A program made the translations under genes and the position numbers. Shown one piece after another: positions 16,816-24,528 of a stretch of DNA of 47,627 bases. The notes beneath the pieces were generated by a model that worked only from the letters and a program-made list of their open reading frames with translations, had not been told where the DNA came from and did not search any database. This DNA comes from CAYYNQ01 sp964473105 (GTDB lineage: Bacteria; Sumerlaeota; Sumerlaeia; MVZB01), in contig CAYYNQ010000010.1 in the NCBI GenBank assembly GCA_964473105.1, positions 1 to 47,627 on the forward strand, in the 5' to 3' direction. Position 1 is the first letter of the stretch; each line of letters opens with the position of its first letter.

Positions 16816-18828
16816 ATGTGTAGCATCCGGTTTTTGCACTTACTGATAGCTGGCTTGATGATGGTCGGTCCGGGTATGGGAGCGCAGGCGGAGGCATCCG
16901 TGATCCCCGATCCGACCCCGCAGGCCGGACCGCCCTATGAATTCAAGTATATCAACTCGGAGGTCCCGGATTTTAAGCAGCCGGCCTTCAAGGGCGAGTA
17001 TTACGAGGCGGTCGTGCCGGCCACGCTTGACCTGGCCGAACGGGCAAGACTGGCCATCAACATGATGACCGAGTCAGCCAACCCCAATTGCGAATATCTG
17101 CCTTATTCATTCCATGAACACCTTTCCATCCCGCCGCGCATGCTGCACTTCAACCAGGACCTCACATGTTTCGGGAAATACGTCGAAGCCGTGGCCATGA
17201 TGCGGGCCATGTGCGGGAGTCAACAGAATCTTGAAACTGAAAAAATATGGCTCAAGACCCTGCTCAAGATGCAGGGGCCGGACGGTTTGATGTATTGGTC
17301 GGACCATGGTCGACCCTGGATGCTTTCATTGACAGCCAACGCCGGCGACGGCCTGCCGGCCCAGGACGAAGGCCAGGACCACATATCCCACATAGGTTAC
17401 GGCAACGCCCGGGCGTTGAGCGCGCTGACGTTTTTCGCACACATTGACCCGGATGGCCCGTGGGCTGAAGCGGCAAGACGTTTGTCGGGAGGGTTCAAAA
17501 GGACGATCATCGAGGATGGCGATATCGCATACACGTTCAATTCCTGGACGCTCCCTGACCTGCCGGCCAGGAAGCCGGAATCCCGGCCGATCGGCATGTA
17601 TGCCGCCATGCAGGCCTGGCTGGCTGAGGCGCTCATGCATCACCACAATATGCTGGACGACCCCGAGGCGGCCCGGCTGGCAACCAAGATGATGCGTTAC
17701 CTGATGAGCGAGGAGTTAGGGGAATTTGGCAGGGACGGGCAATTCCTCACTGCCGTGGGCGACTGGGCTCATTTTCATTCCCACGGGATGAACATCATCG
17801 CGGCGCTCCATGTCGTCCAGGAGACCGGCGACCGGGAGCTGCTGGATCTTGCCCTCAAGGCCTATCATTACGGCATCAGGGCAGGTGACGGCCTGGTCGG
17901 ATTTTTTCCCGAAGCGGTCCACATCTCCGGACCCGAACCCAATGGCAAGCACCCGTATGGTTACCTGACATCAGAAACGTGCGAGGTGTCCGACATGGTC
18001 CATATCGGGATCCTGCTCTCCAAGTTGGGGATCGACAAATGGGATGACGTGGACCGCTGGGTCAGGAACCAGCTTGCCGAGAACCAGTTGACGCCGGAAA
18101 AGGTCAGCTACCTGACCGACCCGAGCCTGGACCGGTCAGCCTACCAGCCGGATGATTATCATAAGGGCCGGTTTTATCATGAGGGATGGTCCACCACGGA
18201 TCGTGTCATGGAGCGGTCAATCGGAGGGTTTGCCGGCTGGCCGATGCCCAACGACTGGGTCGGACATCCAGAGCAGTATCTGACGATCATGAATTGCTGC
18301 AACGGCAGCGGCGCACGAGGTCTCTTCTATGCGTGGAAGGAGATGATTTCGTATGAAGCCGGCCGTTTGCGGGTGCATCTGCTGCTCAACCGGGCATCGA
18401 AGTGGGCCGATATCGAGAGCCACATCCCCTACACCGGCCGTGTGGACATCAGGGCCCGGCGCGGCATGAAGCTCGAGATACGCATCCCCGACTGGGTCAG
18501 GTCCAATGAGGCGCGATGCAGGGTGGATGGCGCCGTACGCGAGTTGAAATTCGACGGCCGTTACGCCATCGTCGGCGACCTGCGTCGGGGCCAGACGGCG
18601 GTGATCACGTTTCCCATCTTTGAGCGGACGATGAAGACGAAGATCCAGGACGCGAACAACCCGCTGGGGTCGGAATATACACTGGTTTTCCGCGGCAACG
18701 ACGTGGTCTCAATCGACCCGCCGGGCAGGATCTGCCCGCTCTACAAGCGTGCTCACTACCGCAGCGGCCAGACGCTTTACCGCAAGGTGACGCGTTTTGT
18801 CCATGATCAGGAATTCGAAAAATGGTGA
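16816..18828 (+). CDS. GH127-like secreted glycosidase, short form (copy 5)
   Basis: A 670-residue paralogue without the TFPSQ linker, matching the short copy at 2579-4651 in layout. The signal peptide is MCSIRFLHLLIAGLMMVG...QAEA. The site residues are E387-T-C389 and C494-C495. A GAGGAG ribosome site lies 7 bases before the ATG. Differences from the other copies include GQDHISHIGYGNARALS in place of QVCTLGYG and a CNGSGARG nucleophile loop, so its substrate pocket has probably diverged. It sits in a tight plus-strand run with the long copy upstream (48 bp) and the sulfatase-fold gene downstream (35 bp), which argues for joint action on one polymer. Confidence 0.82.
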   Translation: MCSIRFLHLLIAGLMMVGPGMGAQAEASVIPDPTPQAGPPYEFKYINSEVPDFKQPAFKGEYYEAVVPATLDLAERARLAINMMTESANPNCEYLPYSFHEHLSIPPRMLHFNQDLTCFGKYVEAVAMMRAMCGSQQNLETEKIWLKTLLKMQGPDGLMYWSDHGRPWMLSLTANAGDGLPAQDEGQDHISHIGYGNARALSALTFFAHIDPDGPWAEAARRLSGGFKRTIIEDGDIAYTFNSWTLPDLPARKPESRPIGMYAAMQAWLAEALMHHHNMLDDPEAARLATKMMRYLMSEELGEFGRDGQFLTAVGDWAHFHSHGMNIIAALHVVQETGDRELLDLALKAYHYGIRAGDGLVGFFPEAVHISGPEPNGKHPYGYLTSETCEVSDMVHIGILLSKLGIDKWDDVDRWVRNQLAENQLTPEKVSYLTDPSLDRSAYQPDDYHKGRFYHEGWSTTDRVMERSIGGFAGWPMPNDWVGHPEQYLTIMNCCNGSGARGLFYAWKEMISYEAGRLRVHLLLNRASKWADIESHIPYTGRVDIRARRGMKLEIRIPDWVRSNEARCRVDGAVRELKFDGRYAIVGDLRRGQTAVITFPIFERTMKTKIQDANNPLGSEYTLVFRGNDVVSIDPPGRICPLYKRAHYRSGQTLYRKVTRFVHDQEFEKW

Positions 18829-18863
18829 TGAATGCCTTCCGGCGGGACGCGGTGTGAATTGAC

Positions 18864-20696
18864 ATGAATATGATGATACGTGTGATTTTCCTGACCTCCC
18901 TGATCCTGGGGACGCCTGTTGCCTTGACGGGATCATCCGGGCTCGATCGTTCCCTTGGCTTCGAGGATGGCGAGATGGTGTTCTTCGGTTCCGGGACAAC
19001 CGACAAGAGCCAGTGGGACGATCAATGGGACCTGATTTGCCTTCGGACAATCCCGTTCTTTGGGGAATTGACGACGCCTGAACCCTTTCGCCTCGACCAG
19101 GAATATGAAATCCAATTCCTGCCGATCGTCGACAATCCTGAAGCCGGGGACTGCACGATTGACCTCTACATCATCGATGGCGGGAAGGAAGTATTGGCCG
19201 CCAGATCGCGGCCCATCTCGACGAAGTCGACGACATTGCAGGGTCGGGCCCGAATCGATGCCCTGAAAAATCCCGTTCGAGTCGATCTGAGCAGCTATAA
19301 GGGCAGGACAATCTCGCTGAAGTGGATCGTGGAGGACCTGGAGACGGATCCTCTCCCGGCGATCGGGAACCTGAAGCTTCACCCCAGGTCAGGGCCGGGC
19401 GGCAGGAGGCCCCATATTCTCCTGATTTGTTCCGATGCCCATCGCTATGATTATTCATTTGGTGATGCGGGGAATCGCCTGATGCCCCGTCTCCGGGAAT
19501 TGAGCGAGAAGGCGGTTCTCTATACACGCGCCTACAGTAACGCATCCTGGACGCTGCCTTCGGTGACGTCCGTCTTGACGGGTCTTTTCCCCCGTTACCA
19601 TCGAACCGGGATGCTTCACGAAAAGGGACCTTTCGACAGCCTGGACCGGGGCCGGGAGCTTCTCCCCGGCCGGTTCCTGACGGGCTGGCACGGCACTTAT
19701 CATATTCTGGGGGCGTATCCCAGGGAAGTGGTCACGCTGCCCGAAAAACTGCATCCGGCGGGTTACAATACCGCCATGATCATATCCAACCACTATTACT
19801 TCATGTCCGGCCTGTTGTTCGACGGGCCGGACATCGCCTATCACACGGGCGCCATCCCCGGCAACCTCGTGAACCGGGCCGCCTTTGACGTGCTGGATGT
19901 CATGGGGAATGAACAGCCCCTGTTCCTGATGGTTCATTACATGGACGTGCATGAATATGACAGGTGGTATCTGGATCGTGAATATCCGGATGCAAAATCG
20001 CAAAGCAGCGAGGACACTCAGATTCACCGTTACCGGGCCAGTGTCGAGGACTGTGACCGGTTTCTCGGCGAGTTGCTGGACAAATGGGATGAAGTCATGG
20101 GACTCGAGAACAGCCTCGTTGTGTTCTTCTCAGACCATGGGACGCACCTCCAGGATCCCGGAGCGCCGGCCAGCGGCCATGGAAGCACGATGCAGGACGT
20201 GCTCCTTCGCGTTCCATTGCTTGTCAAGTATCCCGAATCGACCGGGATTGCACCCGGCGAGGTCGATCAACCCGTGACGCTTGTCGACCTGTATCCGACC
20301 GTTCATGACCTGCTGGGCCTGGATTGGGAGGAGGAACTCATCGGCGGAGAATCACTGATTCGCGCCGGGGAACGAAGCCCCGTGGATTTGAGAAGTATCT
20401 TCGCTGATTATCAACTCCATGGTGATGAAATGTCTTGTGTCCGGAATGACCGGCATAAGTTGATATTGAACCTGGATCAGGACGTGAACGTGCTGATCGA
20501 TACGTCGTTACCCCTGGCAGAAAAGGGGGAGGCTGACTGCATGATGGACGATCCTGTCGTCGAGGCGCGGCTGGAGGGAGTCTTTGCCGGGTATGAGCAG
20601 CACGCAGAAGAGATCTCGGGAGAGTTGGAGTCGGATCAGGTGATCGATCATGAGGAAGCGGTCAGGCAGCTCAAGGCGTTGGGTTATTTCAAGTGA
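18864..20696 (+). CDS. Secreted sulfatase-fold enzyme with Thr nucleophile
   Basis: A 610-residue exported protein. A signal peptide is followed by an N-terminal beta-rich domain (about 25-180). An alkaline-phosphatase-superfamily domain starts at PHILLICSDAHRYD (183-196) and carries metal residues at D191 and in SDHG (D424-H425). The nucleophile loop reads SWTLPSVTSVLTG, with Thr230 where true sulfatases have the formylglycine Cys or Ser and with Val in place of the CxPxR arginine. It should therefore not depend on formylglycine maturation and may be a phosphohydrolase or phospho-group transferase. The C-terminus ends in QLKALGYFK, an LGY-type tail also found on the small protein at 31211. 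It follows the GH127-like gene by 35 bp, so it is probably co-transcribed. Confidence 0.75.
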   Translation: MNMMIRVIFLTSLILGTPVALTGSSGLDRSLGFEDGEMVFFGSGTTDKSQWDDQWDLICLRTIPFFGELTTPEPFRLDQEYEIQFLPIVDNPEAGDCTIDLYIIDGGKEVLAARSRPISTKSTTLQGRARIDALKNPVRVDLSSYKGRTISLKWIVEDLETDPLPAIGNLKLHPRSGPGGRRPHILLICSDAHRYDYSFGDAGNRLMPRLRELSEKAVLYTRAYSNASWTLPSVTSVLTGLFPRYHRTGMLHEKGPFDSLDRGRELLPGRFLTGWHGTYHILGAYPREVVTLPEKLHPAGYNTAMIISNHYYFMSGLLFDGPDIAYHTGAIPGNLVNRAAFDVLDVMGNEQPLFLMVHYMDVHEYDRWYLDREYPDAKSQSSEDTQIHRYRASVEDCDRFLGELLDKWDEVMGLENSLVVFFSDHGTHLQDPGAPASGHGSTMQDVLLRVPLLVKYPESTGIAPGEVDQPVTLVDLYPTVHDLLGLDWEEELIGGESLIRAGERSPVDLRSIFADYQLHGDEMSCVRNDRHKLILNLDQDVNVLIDTSLPLAEKGEADCMMDDPVVEARLEGVFAGYEQHAEEISGELESDQVIDHEEAVRQLKALGYFK

Positions 20697-20823
20697 ATTC
20701 CATTTGGGTTTAATATATTTTGTGGATTACGGGTAAATTTTTGCCGTCCAATCAAAACGATGTGTCGTCCCGCTTGAGGGCGGCACCGGCGCTGTCGTCA
20801 GGACACGGAGGAATCGACGTTTC

Positions 20824-22881
20824 ATGAAGTTTTCCATTCACGTTCCAAACGCCACATTATTTCTGCTCAGCCTTGTATACGCCATCGGGGATGGGGTCAT
20901 GGCCCAACCGTCCACGATGAGATTCCCCTATCAACCCGAACCGATCACGCTGACGAGGGAGGATCTGGTGCAACCCCGGAACCCGGAGACGGTGGTCGCC
21001 GTGACCCGTAACGGAGAACTGACGATCCGGGATATCCAGGAATGGACACGGGTGAATCCCATCCCATGGCTGAGAGGGATCGGCCCCGACCAGGTGCCGG
21101 CCGTGCCGCGGCTTACCCTGGAAAAGATGGCGGGCTATGTGGCCGTGTTGAAAGCGGCCGCCCGGGAGGCCGATGCCCTGGAGAATTGGAGCGAACAGGA
21201 CGGGTTCGGGCGTTACTACACGACAAGGACTAATCCGCTGTTGATGAAGGAATTTGTGCATCAACAGGTTTCCAGCCGCGTCACCATGCCGAAAGAGGAT
21301 CAGATTCGCAGCTATTATGAGGATAACAAGATACAATTTAAGCAGAAGTTTGGTTTCAGGATGCGTCACCTCATCCTGTCCACTTATGAACCGTATGTGG
21401 TCGGGGAAAGTGACCCGTTGCCGGGAGGGGAAGGGGGGGACCAGGGTCCCGGGGAGCCCTTGATCAGGGGCTTGAAGGCGATTGCCGGGCGGATCAACGG
21501 TGACCCGGGCTGCTGGGCGGGCATCCGTGTTGATATTCCCGGCCAACCCGCCCGTTTTCATGAAACGCCGGAGAAAAACCAGCCCCTGGAACCGGGTGAG
21601 AAACTGTTGGTTCCGATGAATGAGGAGCGTGCCATGGAGGTCCGCCGTCGCCTGGTTTCAATCATGAAGAAACACACCGCCGGGGTCCCGTTCGAGGAAC
21701 TGATCGACAAATATTCGGACACCGAGGAGGTCGTTCGAGGCCGGGTCAGCCCGATGTTGCCACCCGAGAAAGGGAAGGTGCTGGACCAATTGATCGAGAT
21801 GGGCAGGAAAACCTCCGCGGGAGGGGTCAGCCCCGTCTTTCGCACCAAGCATGGCTGGCAGGTCATTGAAGTGGTGGAGAAGCGGGAGGAAGGCACCCAG
21901 CCCCTGCAGGCGGTATACGACGATATCTTCCGGATCCTTCTGGAGGAACAACAAAAGCAATTGGTTGCAGAAGCAGTTGACATGCTCTTTTCCAATAAAG
22001 ATTTGAGGATCAATTACGACATCCTGCTGTCGGGGGATGAACTGGCCCCGGATACGCTCGTCGCCACGCTTGGCGACCGGGAGATTCCTTTCGAGGTCAT
22101 CCAGCCCCGGTGGATACGGGCCCCCCAGCAGCCCGGGTCACCCGAGGAAGCCATGGTTATTCTCCGCCATGCCCGCCCCTTGGTGCAAATCATGGTGAAT
22201 GAATGGATCAGCCCCCGGATTGAGGACACGTCCACGACCCTCTCGCAGATACTTCACCTGGTGCGTGTCGAATTGGGTGGGTCCTCCTACATTCAACACC
22301 TTGCTCAAGAGCAAACCTTGGAACATCTCACCCCCGGGAGTTTAAAGGCTCATTATGAGGAGAACCGCGAGGCGTTGTTCAAGATGACCGAGCAGGTGCG
22401 CTTCGAATCTGTCGAGCGACGGCTTTCACCCTATCAGCAGAAAACCCTGAAGAACGAGGAGCGGGCGGCGAGGCTGGATGAATTGAAGGCTTCCATCCGC
22501 AAAGATCTTGCCGGGGTTCGATCGGCTGAGGGCTTCAAGGCAACGGCTTCCCGCGTCAATGCATCGCTCGCTAATGTTTCCCTGGGGGTAGCCCGGTCAT
22601 TGCATTACAGGAACATTAACCTGGTGGACAAGACGATCCGTGAGCAGATCGCCCGGCTGGAACCGGGCCAGTTCAGTGAACCCTTTGTGCTTGGCGACTT
22701 TCGGGTCTTATCCGTGTTGCTGACCGCTCGTCTGCCGGGAAGGATCTTCTCCTTCGAGGAGGCCCGGTCCAGTGTGGAGCAAAGCCTGGGCATAGAGCTG
22801 GCTGGTCAATTTACCCGGGCGATTGAAGAGAATTTCAAGAAACAGGCCGGCGTGAGATTCGTTCTCAATGACTCAAAATAG
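20824..22881 (+). CDS. Exported SurA/PpiC-type peptidyl-prolyl isomerase (copy 1)
   Basis: A 685-residue protein with a signal peptide (MKFSIHVPNATLFLLSLVYA). A parvulin-type rotamase domain lies around residues 280-355: FEELIDKYSD, then GGVSPVFRTKHGWQVIEVVEK, the typical end of PpiC/SurA rotamase domains. Long helical regions flank it: about 50-190 with RMRHLIL before the domain, and a second chaperone-like half (about 380-680) that resembles a degenerate repeat. It is much larger than SurA (about 430 residues). GGAGGA lies 11 bases before the ATG. It follows the GH127/sulfatase-like genes by 127 bp, and a related gene sits at 39576, so it may serve the folding of these large exported proteins. 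Confidence 0.75.
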   Translation: MKFSIHVPNATLFLLSLVYAIGDGVMAQPSTMRFPYQPEPITLTREDLVQPRNPETVVAVTRNGELTIRDIQEWTRVNPIPWLRGIGPDQVPAVPRLTLEKMAGYVAVLKAAAREADALENWSEQDGFGRYYTTRTNPLLMKEFVHQQVSSRVTMPKEDQIRSYYEDNKIQFKQKFGFRMRHLILSTYEPYVVGESDPLPGGEGGDQGPGEPLIRGLKAIAGRINGDPGCWAGIRVDIPGQPARFHETPEKNQPLEPGEKLLVPMNEERAMEVRRRLVSIMKKHTAGVPFEELIDKYSDTEEVVRGRVSPMLPPEKGKVLDQLIEMGRKTSAGGVSPVFRTKHGWQVIEVVEKREEGTQPLQAVYDDIFRILLEEQQKQLVAEAVDMLFSNKDLRINYDILLSGDELAPDTLVATLGDREIPFEVIQPRWIRAPQQPGSPEEAMVILRHARPLVQIMVNEWISPRIEDTSTTLSQILHLVRVELGGSSYIQHLAQEQTLEHLTPGSLKAHYEENREALFKMTEQVRFESVERRLSPYQQKTLKNEERAARLDELKASIRKDLAGVRSAEGFKATASRVNASLANVSLGVARSLHYRNINLVDKTIREQIARLEPGQFSEPFVLGDFRVLSVLLTARLPGRIFSFEEARSSVEQSLGIELAGQFTRAIEENFKKQAGVRFVLNDSK

Positions 22882-23234
22882 CCGGCTTCAGACCGGACGA
22901 AACACGCTAACTCATATGATGATAGCAATCTATGATTTTGTGGAGAACCGTTTGGGTCAATCTGTCAGGCTCGGGCCAATGAAACTCCCGCCATCGGGGG
23001 GGTATCGTCAGAAATTCTTGACATTGCACCTGATTTTTAGGCAAACTCTCACTTGAATAGATCTAGCTTATGGATACGGTTTGGCAGTGCACGATGCGGT
23101 GGACGCATGGTGTGTGGCTTGTGGCCGGATCAGGAGCGAGGGACGCAAATCCCCTGGGGGGGTGCGCGAAGTTTAAACGGGTGGGGAACTCGGAAAAATC
23201 CCTGAGAGAGTAATTCATTAAGGAGGACGGGAAG
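22882..23234. other. Intergenic region of 353 bp
   Basis: No gene is convincing here. A TTGACA at 23018-23023 has no good -10 partner at normal spacing. The last bases carry a strong AAGGAGG ribosome site (about 23220-23226) for the next gene. A GGGACGCAAA string near 23145 recalls cyclic-di-GMP riboswitches, but the rest of that motif is missing. Confidence 0.4.
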
Positions 23235-24170
23235 ATGGTGAAAAGGATCGCGATGTTGTTTTTGATGTTTGTGGGTGTGGCGGTATTTACGAATAACGCC
23301 CAAGCCGTGGTCGAATTCAGTGAGGATTGGAGCGGCTACACCGCCGGTGATTCAGTCAACTCAACCGATTGGACCGAGAGAAATGTGACCGGCTCGAGCT
23401 TTGCCGTTGCAGATCCTGGCGATGGTAATTTGGCGCTGTATACGGAACAAGGTTGGTCCTCTACGGCGTTAGGCTACATCGTGACCAACACATCCTGGAC
23501 CAGGTCGAGCAAGGTGCGTGTTTCATGGATTCTCTGGACGAATTCGGGCACGAACCTGGCCGGTCAGCCTGGCGTTCGCGGCTTGGCCAATAATAGCGGC
23601 CTTTTTGACGCGACCGTGAGCTCTCCCCATGGTCAGTATGACTTGATCCAGGGCTGTTGGGGATATTTGAACTGGCAGAGCAGCGGCAGCGCCGTTTCCC
23701 ATGCGACCGACAGATGGTTTTGGACCGAGGGACGTCGCCACTGGACGCATCAACTATCGGCAACTTCCAAGGCCAATCTTTGGCTCGAAGGCCAAGAGAA
23801 CACGACTGTGGGTGACCCAAGCAGAGTGTTGTGGGATGCATTGTTTGCAGCCGACAGCCGCGCCACTGCAGTTCATTTCCGGGTTACGGCCGGCGCCACC
23901 GACGGGGCCTCGCTGGAATACTCGTTGGACCAAGGAAGTTCCTGGGTTGTGGCCAAGATCGCCAATGGAGAAGAGGTCATCACGGCCGACACCGGTCTGC
24001 CCGACCCAATTAACGCCTTTGGCGGCAATTGGGGCGGCCCTAACTCCGATGCAGATTTGGCTGTCGGATTTTCGTCCTCGATAGAACCGGGCGTTTATAT
24101 CGATAACATCGTCGTCGAGAGCGGCGTCGATGTCGTACCGGTCGAGATGTCCGGCTTCATGCTTGACTAA
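23235..24170 (+). CDS. Secreted EGRRHW-domain protein, single domain
   Basis: A 311-residue protein of unknown function with a clear signal peptide (MVKRIAMLFLMFVGVAVFTNNAQA). One beta-rich domain follows. It opens with FSEDWSGYTAGD, as jelly-roll (LamG/concanavalin-like) domains often do, carries the motif WTEGRRHWTHQL in the middle, and closes with YIDNIVVES. Two copies of the same domain occur in the gene at 24529. The short C-terminus PVEMSGFMLD resembles AVSDFTLYE of that gene. A carbohydrate-binding or lectin-like role is an inference from the fold pattern only. The gene has a strong ribosome site and is followed by a terminator hairpin, so it is probably a single-gene transcript. Confidence 0.7.
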   Translation: MVKRIAMLFLMFVGVAVFTNNAQAVVEFSEDWSGYTAGDSVNSTDWTERNVTGSSFAVADPGDGNLALYTEQGWSSTALGYIVTNTSWTRSSKVRVSWILWTNSGTNLAGQPGVRGLANNSGLFDATVSSPHGQYDLIQGCWGYLNWQSSGSAVSHATDRWFWTEGRRHWTHQLSATSKANLWLEGQENTTVGDPSRVLWDALFAADSRATAVHFRVTAGATDGASLEYSLDQGSSWVVAKIANGEEVITADTGLPDPINAFGGNWGGPNSDADLAVGFSSSIEPGVYIDNIVVESGVDVVPVEMSGFMLD

Positions 24171-24211
24171 CCGACACGTTTGTCGGGAGGTCCGGTAGGA
24201 GTAGAATCCAA

Positions 24212-24245
24212 AAGAGGTGGAAGGGATCAGTCCCTTTCACCTCTT
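24212..24245 (+). terminator. Terminator hairpin after the single EGRRHW gene
   Basis: AAGAGGTG and AAGGGA on the left pair with TCCCTT and CACCTCTT on the right around a 4-base loop, with one bulged base on each arm. The stem has 14 pairs, and a T-rich stretch (ATTTCTATCT) follows. It lies about 40 bp after the stop codon. Confidence 0.75.
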
Positions 24246-24249
24246 ATTT

Positions 24250-24278
24250 CTATCTATCTATCTATCTATCTATCTATC
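24250..24278. repeat. CTAT tetranucleotide microsatellite, about 7 copies
   Basis: CTAT is repeated seven times plus one further base, immediately after the terminator. Perfect tetranucleotide tracts of this length are uncommon in bacteria outside phase-variable genes. It lies between genes here; no reading frame crosses it in a way that would suggest phase variation. Confidence 0.95.
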
Positions 24279-24528
24279 GGTCGGTGATTCTGAGTGGCAG
24301 GTATGTTGCCACTGGGCTACGATCGTTTGGCGATTGAGCTAGGCAAAAGGATATGCATGAGCCCCTTCGGGAATTATCCATGTCGACCTCAGGATACTCT
24401 GCTCCCCCACTCGGGGCGGGCGCATCGGTTCGGTTGTGTGATACATTGTATTTTGTCAGGAGTCGCCTGACATCGGGTCCAGGGCGGAGGGTGATGGACA
24501 TTCATCATCCCATGAAGGAAATCCGCGG
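24279..24528. other. Intergenic region after the microsatellite
   Basis: Two small inverted repeats are visible: GTGGCA/TGCCAC near 24295-24313 and TCAGG/CCTGA near 24459-24473. No tRNA, gene or promoter could be supported. AAGGA at the end may be the ribosome site for the next gene. Confidence 0.4.

Noticed and set aside
23120..23215. Possible cyclic-di-GMP riboswitch before the EGRRHW gene
   Set aside because: Only the GGGACGCAAA string fits; the GGCAAACC part, the tetraloop helix and the GGTTACCG-type end are missing.
24274..24501. 75-codon minus-strand open frame across the microsatellite edge
   Set aside because: No ribosome site, no recognisable domain, and its stop lies in the CTAT repeat; probably a chance frame.
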